A stretch of DNA of 64,000 bases from Pseudactinotalea sp. HY158. GTDB taxonomy: Bacteria > Actinomycetota > Actinomycetes > Actinomycetales > Beutenbergiaceae. The position numbers and the translations under genes are program-made. The stretch is taken from NCBI RefSeq assembly GCF_009660225.1, contig NZ_CP045920.1, positions 2,170,001 to 2,234,000 of the forward strand, written 5' to 3'. The notes beneath the pieces are model-generated. The model was not told the DNA's origin. It worked only from the letters and a program-made list of their open reading frames with translations, and searched no databases. How positions within the stretch are numbered: position 1 is the first letter of the stretch; every line of letters begins with the position of its first letter. Below are positions 9,179 through 18,039 of this stretch, in pieces.

Positions 9179-9972
9179 CCGTTGATTCCTCCGAATACTC
9201 GCGTGAAGCCGACCGTTCGCTCGGTGATGACCGCGATCAGCACCGTGGCCGCCAGGATGAGCACCGAGATCGCGGCGACGATGGGCGTGTAGTTCTGCTG
9301 GACGTAGTCGAGCATGACCACGGGCAGGGTGCGGAACTCCCGGCTCTGCAGGAGCAGCGAGAGCGGCACGTTGTTGAACGAGGCGATGAAGCTCAGCAGC
9401 GCGGCCGAGAACAGCCCCGGGCGCAGCTGCGGCAGCACCACCGAAAAGAAGGTGCGCACGGGCGAGGCCCCCAGTCCCCGGGCGGCGTCCTCGACCGCCG
9501 GGTCCATGAGCGCCAGCGAAGCCCCGGTCACGCGCACGGCGTAGGGGAACATGAGCACCGTGTGCCCGAACAGCAGGGTCTGGAAGTTGTCGAGCCCGAA
9601 CCGCACCATGAGCTGCTGGTAGAGCGCCAGGCCCACCACGAGCTCCGGCACGATCAGGGGCGAGAGAAACAGCCCCTCGAGCAGGCTCTTGCCCGGCAGG
9701 TTCCCGCGGTGGATCGCGAGCGTGACCGGCACCCCGAGGGCGAGGGCGATGACCACGGCGATGAGCGCGAGCCCGAGGCTGTTGGCGAGCGAGGTCATGA
9801 ACGGGGTGTAGCTCAGCGCCTCGCCGAACCACGTGAGCGAATAGCTCGAGGGCGGGAAGCGGAGCGTGCGTTCGGCCGAGAACGCGGTGACGACCACGAA
9901 CAGCAGCGGCACGATCATGACGACGTAGCCGAGCACCGCGAGGGTTCCGGTGACGGGGCGGCGGTTCTTCAC
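9175..9972 (-). CDS. ABC transporter permease (PotC-like)
   Basis: A 265-aa inner-membrane permease with six hydrophobic segments, starting at a GTG that overlaps the previous stop (GTGA). The cytoplasmic EAA loop reads VEDAARGLGASPVRTFFSVVLPQLRPG, the site that docks on the ATPase. It pairs with the 273-aa permease encoded upstream to form the channel. The reading frame is open further 5', but that part is in the wrong frame for the upstream gene, so the GTG start is preferred. Confidence 0.9.
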   Translation of the reverse strand: MKNRRPVTGTLAVLGYVVMIVPLLFVVVTAFSAERTLRFPPSSYSLTWFGEALSYTPFMTSLANSLGLALIAVVIALALGVPVTLAIHRGNLPGKSLLEGLFLSPLIVPELVVGLALYQQLMVRFGLDNFQTLLFGHTVLMFPYAVRVTGASLALMDPAVEDAARGLGASPVRTFFSVVLPQLRPGLFSAALLSFIASFNNVPLSLLLQSREFRTLPVVMLDYVQQNYTPIVAAISVLILAATVLIAVITERTVGFTRVFGGING

Positions 9973-10790
9973 GAGACGGCTCCCTTCCGGGCGAGGAGGG
10001 CGGAGGCGCCGGAGACCGCGAACACCAGGATCGTCATGATGATCGCGGTGGCGCTCGCCGCCGCCCAGTCGAGGGTGGTGCTGGAGTAGGTGAAGAGCTG
10101 GGTGGAGAGCATCCGCTGCCGCGACCCCCCGAGCAGGTACGGGGTGGTGTAGGCGGTGATCGCCCCGGCGAACACGAGCGTGGCGGCGACGACGACCCCG
10201 GGCAGCGACAGCGGGAACACGACCGACCAGAAGGTGCGGGTGCGCGTGGCGCCGAGGCCGCGGGCCGCGTCGTCGAGGCCGGCGTCGACCTGCGCCACGG
10301 ACGAGTAGCAGGTGATGATCGCCAGCGGCAGGAACAGCTGGGTCAGGCCGAGCACGATCGCCAGCGGCGTGTAGAGCAGCTGCGGCGCCTCGTCCACGAG
10401 TCCCAGGCCGGTGAGCAGCTGCCCGATGGCGCCCTGGGAGCCGAGGAGCACGAGCCAGCCGAAGGTGCGCACGACCGAGGAGAGCAGCAGCGGGAAGATC
10501 GCGAGCGCGAGCAGGATGCCGGCCCACCGGCCCGCCGTCCGGGCGAGCAGATACGCGATCGGGAAGCCGAGCACCACGCAGATGACCGTGGTGATCAGGC
10601 CGAGGCCGACCGTGCGGCCGATGATCTCCAGGTCGTAGGAGTCCGTGAGCATCTGCCCGAGCCGGGCGAACACGTCGGCCGGGCCGAGGCCGGGTGGGGC
10701 GAGCAGCATCGCGACCGAGGGGATGAGGAAGCCGACGAGGAGCACGAGCAGTCCCGGCAGGATGAGGAATGAGTACTTGCGTCCTCGCAT
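9969..10790 (-). CDS. ABC transporter permease (PotB-like)
   Basis: A 273-aa permease with six membrane segments and the EAA loop GLDDAARGLGATRTRTFWSVVFPLSLPG. It is the first gene of the five-gene operon (permease, permease, ATPase, binding protein, deaminase) and is transcribed away from the LacI-type regulator. The upstream region holds the AACCGGTT double operator, so the operon is probably repressed by that regulator. Confidence 0.9.
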   Translation of the reverse strand: MRGRKYSFLILPGLLVLLVGFLIPSVAMLLAPPGLGPADVFARLGQMLTDSYDLEIIGRTVGLGLITTVICVVLGFPIAYLLARTAGRWAGILLALAIFPLLLSSVVRTFGWLVLLGSQGAIGQLLTGLGLVDEAPQLLYTPLAIVLGLTQLFLPLAIITCYSSVAQVDAGLDDAARGLGATRTRTFWSVVFPLSLPGVVVAATLVFAGAITAYTTPYLLGGSRQRMLSTQLFTYSSTTLDWAAASATAIIMTILVFAVSGASALLARKGAVS

Positions 10791-10836
10791 GTCACTCCCG
10801 TGGTCGAGGCAGGGAAGGGATCGGTAAACTTCCGAT

Positions 10837-10860
10837 GTAACCGGTTGTGGAACCGGTTAC
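10837..10860. promoter_or_regulatory. Double LacI-type operator (two AACCGGTT palindromes)
   Basis: Two perfect copies of AACCGGTT (10839-10846 and 10851-10858), with flanking GT/AC, form one larger inverted repeat with a GTGG spacer. CG-centred palindromes of this type are the classic LacI/GalR operator. The site lies between the ABC operon start (10790) and the regulator start (11025). A possible -10 for the regulator (TATAGG) follows at about 10873. Confidence 0.75.
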
Positions 10861-11024
10861 GGCCAGTAGTGTATAGGCAACTCGGTTCGGTTGTGAACCC
10901 TTCGCCGGCCGGCACGGCCGGCACGGGCGGCACGGCCGGCGACCGTGCGGCGGGATCGGCTCCGACCCGCCACCATGGAGTACCGGCGGCCGGGCGAGAG
11001 GAGTTCGAGGCGAATGGAGGCGGC

Positions 11025-12029
11025 GTGGCGACGTTGAACGATGTGGCGATCCGGGCGGGGGTCTCCAAGGCGACCGCCTCGCGCGCGCTCAATCACCCGG
11101 CCCTCGTGGCGCCGGCGACGGCCGAGCGGGTGCTCGTGGCGGCCCGGGAGTTGGACTTCGTACCGAACCGGCTGGCCCGGCAGCTGGCGCTGGGCCGCAC
11201 CGGGATCGTCTCGATGCTCTTCCCCACCCTGAGCAACGCCTTCTTCACGCCGATCATCGCCGGGGCACAGGATCGGGCGGAGGAGCTGGGGCTCTACCTC
11301 ACCGTGACGGCCCAGCCGCTCGCGGCGGCCGCCGAACTGTCGCACCTGGCCGATCTCGCGCGTCAGGTCGACGGCTTCGTGGTCGTGGCTCCGCGCGGGG
11401 ACGACGCCCTGGTCACCCGGGCGATGGCGTTGCGGCCCTCCGTGCTCGTCGATCGTGAGATCGACGGGCACACCTCCGTCGTGGCCGACACGGCGAGCGC
11501 GTTCGCCGCCTTGATGCGCGGGCTGGCGGCCGCGGGGCACCGCCGGGTCGTGTTCATCGGCGGTCCGGACCGGTCGTGGCAGAACGTGCAGCGCACACGC
11601 GCGATCGAGCACGCGGCCCGCACGGGCGGGGTCGACATCACCGTGCTCGGGCCCGCCGAGCCGAACTTCCTCGTGGGTCAATCGCTGGCGCAGGAGGTGC
11701 GCGCCAGCGGCGCCACCGCCGTGCTGCCGTATGCGGCCGATCTCGGTCTCGGCGTGCTCTTCGAGCTCGTGCGCTCCGGCCACAGCACGCTCGGGCCCGC
11801 GTCGTCCTCACCCGGCCTGATCGAGGTCGTCGGCGTGCCGGATTCACCGGCCGTCGCCGTCGACGGGCACGCCCTGGGCAGGGAGGCGCTCGACCGGCTG
11901 CACGAGCGCCTGGCCGCGGACCCGCACGGGTCGCCGCCCGCCTCGACGCAGCAGCGGCTTCCGGTGCCGATCAGCCAGGCGGGCCCCCACCCGACCCACT
12001 TCCCCTCCCCCGCGCACAGCCCGGGTTGA
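11025..12029 (+). CDS. LacI/GalR family transcriptional regulator
   Basis: A 334-aa repressor-type protein. The N-terminal helix-turn-helix and hinge read TLNDVAIRAGVSKATASRAL and VPNRLARQLALGRTG. The periplasmic-binding-like effector domain follows (GIVSMLFPTLSNAFFTPII, GHRRVVFIGGP). The GTG at 11025 is preceded by GGAGG 4 nt upstream. The C-terminus ends in a Pro/His-rich tail. It very likely binds the AACCGGTT operator in the shared upstream region and controls the divergent ABC/deaminase operon. The ligand is unknown. Confidence 0.9.
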   Translation: MATLNDVAIRAGVSKATASRALNHPALVAPATAERVLVAARELDFVPNRLARQLALGRTGIVSMLFPTLSNAFFTPIIAGAQDRAEELGLYLTVTAQPLAAAAELSHLADLARQVDGFVVVAPRGDDALVTRAMALRPSVLVDREIDGHTSVVADTASAFAALMRGLAAAGHRRVVFIGGPDRSWQNVQRTRAIEHAARTGGVDITVLGPAEPNFLVGQSLAQEVRASGATAVLPYAADLGLGVLFELVRSGHSTLGPASSSPGLIEVVGVPDSPAVAVDGHALGREALDRLHERLAADPHGSPPASTQQRLPVPISQAGPHPTHFPSPAHSPG

Positions 12030-12060
12030 CGAGCCGACCGCGCGATTCTGTGCGGGTGGT

Positions 12061-12100
12061 GGCCGGCCGGAGCTCGACGGAATGCCGCCTGCGGCCGGCC
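12061..12100. terminator. GC-rich hairpin between convergent genes
   Basis: GGCCGGCCG (12061-12069) and CGGCCGGCC (12092-12100) form a 9-bp stem around a 22-nt loop. The hairpin lies between the end of the LacI-type gene and the end of the TetR gene. No U-tract follows, which is common in actinobacteria. Confidence 0.5.
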
Positions 12101-12106
12101 GCGCCC

Positions 12107-12649
12107 TCACCCTGCCGAGGGCGGGTCCCACAGCCGGAGGAAGCGCTCGAGCGCGGCGGTCGCCGCGGCGGTCTCGCCGGTGGCCAGCACGTCGACCAGG
12201 AGCCCCCGCACGACCGCGACGGCCAGGCGCAGATCGTCGGCTCCGATCGTCCAGCCGCCGGCCTCGGCCGCCCGGGCGCCCGCCTCGAGCCAGGGCGCCG
12301 TCAGGTCGTCCTCCGCGCTCGGGTAGCGCGCGCTCGAGGAGAGGGACTCGAAGTAGAGGCGCACATACGGGCGCCACTGCGGTGAGGAGACGCGCACCCA
12401 GAGGCCGCGCACCAGGTCGGCCGGGCCGTCGGCGCCCGCGACGAGGCCGGCCAGGAGTCCGCGTTCGCGTTCATCCACCTCGGCGCTGATCGCCGCGACC
12501 AGGCCCTCCCGGGAGCCGAAGTGGTAGAGGAGCATGCGGTGGCTCGTGCCGACGGCGCCGGCCAGCTCGCGCAGGCTGCGGCCGGCCATGCCGTGCTCGG
12601 CGATCTCGTCGACCACCGTCGACAACAGCCGGTCTCGTGCCTCGCTCAC
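12107..12649 (-). CDS. TetR family transcriptional regulator
   Basis: A 180-aa regulator with an N-terminal HTH (GRSLRELAGAVGTSHRMLLYHFGSREGL, about residues 23-50) and an all-helical ligand-binding domain. It is divergent from the DUF1772-type membrane protein, with 168 bp between the starts. It probably represses that gene and itself. The effector is unknown. Confidence 0.88.
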   Translation of the reverse strand: MSEARDRLLSTVVDEIAEHGMAGRSLRELAGAVGTSHRMLLYHFGSREGLVAAISAEVDERERGLLAGLVAGADGPADLVRGLWVRVSSPQWRPYVRLYFESLSSSARYPSAEDDLTAPWLEAGARAAEAGGWTIGADDLRLAVAVVRGLLVDVLATGETAAATAALERFLRLWDPPSAG

Positions 12650-12753
12650 GATGGGCCATCGTAGCGACCGGGCGGCCCCTCACAGGCGCAGCCGGTGCCA
12701 GGGCGGCGATCTCGGGCCGCCCGGAAAACCCCTCGCCGACACCGTCACACAGA

Positions 12754-12769
12754 TGTACCGTTTGGAACA
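12754..12769. promoter_or_regulatory. Candidate operator for the divergent TetR regulator
   Basis: TGTACC-GTTT-GGAACA is an inverted repeat with one mismatch, located between the divergent starts of the TetR gene (12649) and the DUF1772-like gene (12818). The position suits a TetR operator. The assignment is an inference. Confidence 0.4.
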
Positions 12770-12817
12770 GAGCGTGGGCAGCAGCCGCGGTCCCAGCCTC
12801 CTCGAAGGGAGTTCCAC

Positions 12818-13378
12818 ATGACGACTCACGCCGCCTCGACCACCATCCGGGCCCTGCACGGGCTCGCCCTCCTCAGCGCCACCCTCGTGTTCGGGCTGAC
12901 GCTCGGCCACGTCCTGCAGGCCCCGGGGAGCCTGAGCCTCGACGGCCCGGCCTGGCTGGCGGTCATGCACACCTTCTACGGCGGCTTCGCGGTGGTCGGC
13001 GGGATCGCCGAGGTGCTCGGCCTCGTCACCGCCGCCTGGGCCGCGGTCGCGGCATCGCGGCGCCGGCAGGCCGGGGCGGCGACCGGGTTCGCCGTCGCCG
13101 CCGTGGCGATGGCCGGCACGCTCGTCTCCTACTGGCTGGGAAACCGGCCGGTCAACTCGTTGGTGGCGGCCTGGACGCCAGGCACGCTCCCATCCGATTG
13201 GGAGGCGTACCGCTCGACGTGGGAGACGGCCCATGCGGTCTCGGCCGGACTGAGCGCGATCGCATTCGTCGCACTCGCGCTCGTGCTGCTGGCGCGCGCC
13301 TATCCGGCCCGTCGCGGACGGAACTGGCAGCCCCGGGGCAGACTCGTGCCGGATGAGGGTGGCCCCAACCCCCTGTGA
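12818..13378 (+). CDS. DUF1772-like membrane protein
   Basis: A 186-aa protein with four likely membrane segments (LHGLALLSATLVFGLTLGHVL, FYGGFAVVGGIAEVLGLV, GFAVAAVAMAGTLVSYWL, AHAVSAGLSAIAFVALALVLL). The segment ALVLLAR and the conserved W/N-rich loop (NRPVNSLVAAW) match the DUF1772 / anthrone-oxygenase-like family. The ATG at 12818 follows GAAGGGAG. Its last nine codons (PDEGGPNPL) are read from the first copy of a 47-bp palindromic repeat, which also supplies the stop, so the repeat has probably shaped the C-terminus. Function is not established. Confidence 0.7.
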   Translation: MTTHAASTTIRALHGLALLSATLVFGLTLGHVLQAPGSLSLDGPAWLAVMHTFYGGFAVVGGIAEVLGLVTAAWAAVAASRRRQAGAATGFAVAAVAMAGTLVSYWLGNRPVNSLVAAWTPGTLPSDWEAYRSTWETAHAVSAGLSAIAFVALALVLLARAYPARRGRNWQPRGRLVPDEGGPNPL

Positions 13379-13399
13379 GAGGGTCAGGACAACCCTCAT
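13353..13399. repeat. 47-bp imperfect palindrome, copy 1
   Basis: The unit begins ATGAGGGT and ends ACCCTCAT, with further complementary inner segments (ACCCCCT / AGGGT). It contains the TGA stop of the DUF1772-like gene. Copy 2 follows 61 bp later and differs at only two central positions. The pair lies between convergent genes and may act as a bidirectional terminator. Confidence 0.75.
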
Positions 13400-13413
13400 G
13401 ATGGCGCCCGCCG

Positions 13414-13460
13414 ATGAGGGTGGCCCCAACCCCCTCTGGGAGGGTCAGGACAACCCTCAT
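13414..13460. repeat. 47-bp imperfect palindrome, copy 2
   Basis: This is the second copy of the ATGAGGGT...ACCCTCAT unit, with centre CTGTGAGA changed to CTCTGGGA relative to copy 1. Together the two copies occupy most of the 121-bp gap before the end of the convergent YggS gene. I did not find a third copy in the window. Confidence 0.75.
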
Positions 13461-13499
13461 GGTCTGTCTCGGCGGCCGGCGCCGATGGGGTCTGGCGAC

Positions 13500-14228
13500 T
13501 CAGCCCTGCGCGGGCGGCCAGTAGTGGGAGTCGGGGGTGGCGCGGGCACCGAAGATCGCCTGCCCCACGCGCACGCAGGTCGCGCCCTCCTCGATCGCGA
13601 GCTCGAAGTCGCCGCTCATGCCCATCGAGAGCTCGCCGGGGCCGATGAGATCGGGATCGCTCTCGCGGGCGCGGTCGCGCAGCGTGCGCAGCAGCCGGAA
13701 GCACTCGCGCACGCGGGCCTCCTCGGCGGAGAAGACCGCGAGCGTCATGAGCCCGCGTGCCCGCAGCGAGGAATAGGCCCGAAGCTCGGCGAGGAAGCCG
13801 GGCAGCTCCTCCGGCACGAGTCCGAACTTGGACTCCTCGGCGGAGGTGTTCACCTGCACGTAGACGTCGAGCCCCCGCCCGGCCGCCTGGAGCCGGCGAT
13901 CGAGCGCGGCGGCCTGACGCACGTTGTCGAGCGCCTGGAACTCGGCGGCGAAGGCGGCCACGTCCTTTGCCTTATTCGTCTGCAGGTGCCCGATCACGGC
14001 CCACGACACGTCGAGATCCGCCAGCGCCTGCCACTTGCGCTTGGCCTCCTGCACCTTGTTCTCCCCGAGCCGGTGGCAGCCGGCCGCCACGGCCTCGTGC
14101 AGGCGCTCCTCGGGCACCGTCTTGGAGACCGGCAGGAGCCGGACGTCGGCCGGGTCTCGACCGGTCCGGCGCGCGGCCTCCTCGATTCTCCGCTCGACGG
14201 CCCGCAGGTTCGCCACCAATTCCGACAT
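13500..14228 (-). CDS. yggS: YggS family pyridoxal-phosphate homeostasis protein
   Basis: A 242-aa PLP-binding protein (PLPBP/YggS/PROSC). The PLP lysine sits in LLPVSKTVPEE, followed by LGENKVQEAKRKW, IGHLQTNKAKDVA, VQVNTSAEESKFGL and the phosphate-binding C-terminal LSMGMSGDFELAIEEGATCVRVGQAIFG. It buffers free pyridoxal phosphate in the cytoplasm and affects amino-acid pools. The start was placed at MSELVANLRAVERR, after an AAAGGGAG-type ribosome binding site. In many actinobacteria yggS lies near ftsZ/sepF; here it does not, so this may be a second copy. Confidence 0.93.
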   Translation of the reverse strand: MSELVANLRAVERRIEEAARRTGRDPADVRLLPVSKTVPEERLHEAVAAGCHRLGENKVQEAKRKWQALADLDVSWAVIGHLQTNKAKDVAAFAAEFQALDNVRQAAALDRRLQAAGRGLDVYVQVNTSAEESKFGLVPEELPGFLAELRAYSSLRARGLMTLAVFSAEEARVRECFRLLRTLRDRARESDPDLIGPGELSMGMSGDFELAIEEGATCVRVGQAIFGARATPDSHYWPPAQG

Positions 14229-14377
14229 CGACTCCCTTTCGCAACGACGACTTCCCCCCATTATCCCGGACCGGAACCACCGGCTCCCCCGACCGGTCGT
14301 GCGAGCCGGGCCGGCCACGCCACCGGGCCGGCTGAGCCGGCCGTCTCAGCGGGCCTCCTGGGCGGGGCGAGCCGCGC

Positions 14378-15232
14378 TCAGGAGGCGGCGTCGAGCGGGA
14401 CGAGCGCTGCGTCGTCCAGAATCACGCCGGCGGCGGCCACGTTCTCCTCGAGGTGGGCCACGGAGCCCGTGCCGGGGATGGGCAGCATCATCGGCGAGCG
14501 CTGGAGCAGCCAGGCGAGGGCCACCTGGGAGTGGGTGACGCCGAGGCGCGTGGCCACCGCGTCGACCGCTCCCCCGGGTGCGGCGAGGCGACCGGCGTCG
14601 AGCGGGGCCCACGGGATGAAGGCGATGCCGTGGTCGGTGCAGTGGTCGAGCACGCCCTCGGAGCCGCGTTGCACGAGGCTGTAGCGGTTCTGCACCGAGG
14701 ACACCGGGAAGTACGTCTGCGCGATGCGGATCTCCTCGACGCTCACCTCGGACAGTCCGAGCGAGCGCACCTTGCCCTCCGCCAGCAGCTCGGCCATGAC
14801 GCCGAACTGCTCGGCGAGCTCGACCTTCGGGTCGATCCGGTGGAGCTGGAACACGTCGAGCGCCTCGACCCGCAGCCGGCGCAGGCTCAGCTCGGCCTGC
14901 TGGCGCAGGTACTCGGCCCGGCCCACGGGGATCCACTTATTCGGGCCGGTGCGCACCTGGCCGGCCTTCGTGGCGATCCGCAGCCCGGGCGGGTACGGGT
15001 GGAGCGCCTCGGCGAGGATCCGCTCGCTCACCTCGGGCCCGTAGGAGTCGGCGGTGTCGATGAAGTCGACGCCGAGGTCGACGGCGCGGCGCGCGACCGC
15101 GCGGGCGGTCTCGGCATCCGCGGGCTCGCCCCAGATGCCCGGGCCGGTGAGGCGCATGGCCCCGAAGCCGAGGCGGGTGACGGTGCCGAGGCCGGTGAAC
15201 TCCAGTGTTCCTGCTGCGGTGATGTCGCTCAT
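14378..15232 (-). CDS. Aldo/keto reductase
   Basis: A 284-aa NAD(P)H-dependent oxidoreductase with the AKR tetrad: Asp and Tyr in DFIDTADSYGPEVSE, Lys in LRIATKAGQV and His in DVFQLHRID. The cofactor-binding C-terminus reads IPGTGSVAHLEENVAAA. It reduces aldehydes or ketones in the cytoplasm; the substrate is unknown. It is a single gene with an 81-bp gap to the upstream DUF808 gene. Confidence 0.92.
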   Translation of the reverse strand: MSDITAAGTLEFTGLGTVTRLGFGAMRLTGPGIWGEPADAETARAVARRAVDLGVDFIDTADSYGPEVSERILAEALHPYPPGLRIATKAGQVRTGPNKWIPVGRAEYLRQQAELSLRRLRVEALDVFQLHRIDPKVELAEQFGVMAELLAEGKVRSLGLSEVSVEEIRIAQTYFPVSSVQNRYSLVQRGSEGVLDHCTDHGIAFIPWAPLDAGRLAAPGGAVDAVATRLGVTHSQVALAWLLQRSPMMLPIPGTGSVAHLEENVAAAGVILDDAALVPLDAAS

Positions 15233-15313
15233 GATCTCCTCAAGGCGCGCGGGCGGGGCGATATTCCGGTGGGTTGGCGAGCCGGTGAATAGGGCGACGG
15301 GCGGCCGACTCGG

Positions 15314-16243
15314 TCAGGCGCGGCGCCGGCGCAGTCGCCCGATCGCGCCCACGACGACGACGATCACCGCTCCCCATACGAGGCCGGCTACGGCCGAGAG
15401 GGCCGAGTCGATGACCCAGGTGAGGGCGCCCGGCCCGCCGACGGCCTCGGTCGCCGCGACGACCACGTGGTGCGGGCCGGCCCAGCCGACCTCGGCCAGG
15501 TTCGTCACGAGGATGTGGCCGCCGACCCAGAGCATCGCGACGACGCCCACGACCGTGATGAGGGAGAAGACCTTCGGCATCGCCCGCACGAGGCCGGCCC
15601 CGATGGTGCGCGCGAGGGCGGCGGAGCGGCGGGTGAGCCAGAGGCCGACGTCGTCCATGCGGATGAGCAGCGCGACCGCCCCGTACACGGCGAGCGTCAT
15701 GACGACCGCCACGACGACGAGCACGGCCAGGCGCATGACCCAGCCGTCGACGTCGATGCTCGCGAGCGAGATGAGCATGATCTCGGTGGAGAGCACGAGG
15801 TCGGTGCGCACGGCGCTGGCGACGATCTTGTCCTCGTCGGCCGCCGGGCGCTCGAGCACCTCGGTGGCCGAGGCCTTCGGTGCGTGCCGGCGGTGCAGCC
15901 AGTGCCACACGCGCTCGGCGCCCTCGTAGGCGAGATAGGTGCCGCCGGCGAGCAGCAGCCACGGGAACACCCCGGGGGCCCAGGCGCTCAGCACCATGAT
16001 GACCACGATGATCGCGGCCTTGTTCAGCAGCGAGCCGCGCGCGATCCGCCACACGACCGGCAGTTCCCGCTTCGGACTGATCGACTGCACGTACTGCGGG
16101 GTCACGGCGGCGTCGTCGATGACCACGCCGGCGGCCTTCGAGGAGGCGCGGCCGGCGGCGGCCGCGACGTCGTCGACGGACGAGGCGGCGGCCCGGGCGA
16201 GCACGGCGATATCGTCCAGCAGGGCGAAGAGGCTTGCGGCCAC
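15314..16243 (-). CDS. DUF808 family membrane protein (YedI-like)
   Basis: A 309-aa protein that starts with the family signature ASLFALLDDIAVLARAAA, followed by SSKAAGVVIDDAAVTPQYV and about six hydrophobic segments (LLNKAAIIVVIMVLSAWAPG, LAVLVVVAVVMTLAVYGAVA and others). It ends in an Arg-rich tail. The length fits the family (about 300 aa). Function is unknown; it is an inner-membrane protein. Confidence 0.9.
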   Translation of the reverse strand: MAASLFALLDDIAVLARAAASSVDDVAAAAGRASSKAAGVVIDDAAVTPQYVQSISPKRELPVVWRIARGSLLNKAAIIVVIMVLSAWAPGVFPWLLLAGGTYLAYEGAERVWHWLHRRHAPKASATEVLERPAADEDKIVASAVRTDLVLSTEIMLISLASIDVDGWVMRLAVLVVVAVVMTLAVYGAVALLIRMDDVGLWLTRRSAALARTIGAGLVRAMPKVFSLITVVGVVAMLWVGGHILVTNLAEVGWAGPHHVVVAATEAVGGPGALTWVIDSALSAVAGLVWGAVIVVVVGAIGRLRRRRA

Positions 16244-16322
16244 GGGGGTCCTCTCGGGGGTGCGGCGCGTCGGGGTTCTCAGCGTACTGGCCCGGTGGGG
16301 TCGAGCCGACTCGGGCGGGCGA

Positions 16323-17927
16323 TCAGCCCTCGCCGAGCAGTTCGAGGCGGACCTGTTCGGCGTCGAGCACCTCGAGGGCGCCGCTCAGCGCGGCCGAGGA
16401 GTAGCGGCCGCTGTCGCGCGCGTCGAGCAGTGCGTCCCGCTGGGCCGCGAGCACGGCAAGCTGGGAGGCCGCCGCCGGCGCCCCGGCGGCGGCCTCCTCG
16501 AGCAGCTCGCGCAGCGCGCGGCGCTCGGCGGCCAGCACCACCGGGGACTCCGTGTCCGGCTTGGCCCAGCGGATGACGGCGCCGAGGGAACTGCCCTGCA
16601 GGAGCAGCGAGCCGGCCGCCACGATGAACGCGATGAGCACGAGCAGCGACCGGTGCGGGGTGTCGGCGGGGAGGGTCTGGGCGGCGGCGACCGTCACGAC
16701 CCCGCGCATGCCCGCCCAGACGACCACCGTGCCCTCGCGCCACCCGAAGGGCCGGGCGAGGAAGTAGTCGATGTCGGCGGAGAGCCGCGCCACCCGGACG
16801 CGCACCCGCTCGAGGGTCCACTGCCGCCCACGCCGGCCCCGCCTGCCGTTCTCCGCCCAGCGCTGGTCCGCACCGGGTTGGGAGATGCGCTCCTGCACGG
16901 CATCGAGCCGTGGCCGCAGTCGCCGGTGGCGCCGCGCCCGCCACCCCAGCGACGCCACGAGCAGCGCGACGTACCCGGTGCGCACGGCCACGGTCACCCC
17001 GAGCGCCCCCGCCGCGGCCCCGATCGCCAGTCCATACCCGTCGTGGTCGCGGATCACCTGATCGAGGACGCCGGTGAGCTCGAGCCCCATGAGGAGGAAC
17101 ACCCCACCCTCGAGCAGGAGTTCGATCGTGCGCCAGTTCTGCTGCTCGGCGAGCCGATGCTGCGACGGTATCCGCCGGACGGCACCGCGGCCGGTCACGA
17201 GCCCGGCGATCACGGCCGCGAAGAGCCCCGAGCCGTGCAGCAGCTCGGCCGGCACCGAGGCGAGGAACGGCACGGTGAAGGAGAGCACCGTGCTCACCGT
17301 CGGGTCGCTCACCCGCGAGCGCACCGCCAGGTTGAGGCGACCGGCGGCGAACCCGACCGCGGCGGCCACCGCGACGGCGAGCGCGAAGGAACCGGCGACC
17401 CCGACGATCGAGACCGCGGCCGCGGTGGCTGCGATCGCCGCGCGCAACAGCACGAGCGCCGTCGCGTCGTTGAGGAGCCCCTCCCCCTCGAGCATCGTGA
17501 TCACCCGGGGCGAGATTCCGGTCCGCTTGACGATCGAGGTGGCCACCGCGTCCGTCGGGCTGACGATCGCCCCGAGCGCGATCCCCCACGCGAGCGAGAG
17601 TCCCGGGATCACCCAGGTGAAGAACAGCCCGGTGAGCAGTGCGCTCACGATCACGAGCACGACCGACAGGCTGCCGATCGCCGTGAATTCGCGCCGGAAG
17701 TCCAGCGAGGGCATCGAGGCCGCAGCCGAGTACAACAGCGGCGGAAGCACCCCGGCGAGGATCCACTCCGGCGCGATCGTCACCTCGGGCACCGCCGGCA
17801 CGAGGCTCACGAGGAGGCCGAGCACCACGAGCAGCAGCGGGCTGGCGACCCCGACCCGGGACGCGATGAGGGTGGCCGCCGCGATCACCAGCAGCCCGAG
17901 CACGCTCACGATCAGGAAGGCGTCCAT
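16323..17927 (-). CDS. Na+/H+ antiporter (CPA1, NhaP-type)
   Basis: A 534-aa membrane protein with about 12 transmembrane helices. The CPA1 core motifs are present: GAIVSPTDAVATSIVKRTG and LEGEGLLNDATALVL (the ND pair that binds the ion). The C-terminal ~80 residues are cytoplasmic and helical. A hydrophilic Arg-rich insertion (about residues 330-385) separates the last helices, and WAGMRGVVTVAAAQTLP follows it, as in bacterial NhaP/YjcE antiporters. It exports Na+ in exchange for H+. Confidence 0.92.
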   Translation of the reverse strand: MDAFLIVSVLGLLVIAAATLIASRVGVASPLLLVVLGLLVSLVPAVPEVTIAPEWILAGVLPPLLYSAAASMPSLDFRREFTAIGSLSVVLVIVSALLTGLFFTWVIPGLSLAWGIALGAIVSPTDAVATSIVKRTGISPRVITMLEGEGLLNDATALVLLRAAIAATAAAVSIVGVAGSFALAVAVAAAVGFAAGRLNLAVRSRVSDPTVSTVLSFTVPFLASVPAELLHGSGLFAAVIAGLVTGRGAVRRIPSQHRLAEQQNWRTIELLLEGGVFLLMGLELTGVLDQVIRDHDGYGLAIGAAAGALGVTVAVRTGYVALLVASLGWRARRHRRLRPRLDAVQERISQPGADQRWAENGRRGRRGRQWTLERVRVRVARLSADIDYFLARPFGWREGTVVVWAGMRGVVTVAAAQTLPADTPHRSLLVLIAFIVAAGSLLLQGSSLGAVIRWAKPDTESPVVLAAERRALRELLEEAAAGAPAAASQLAVLAAQRDALLDARDSGRYSSAALSGALEVLDAEQVRLELLGEG

Positions 17928-18039
17928 CTTCCCCCGGTGGAGTCGACTGCCGCCTCGGGACCGGCGGCCCGTTCACGCTACAACCGCCACCCGCGCCCGC
18001 GCACGCCGATTCCCGCCCGTGGCCGGGTCGGTGCCGGGA

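Noticed and set aside
10909-10940. GGCACGGCC-like repeats before the LacI-type gene
   Set aside because: Short GC-rich simple sequence expected at this base composition; no regular unit or symmetry beyond chance.
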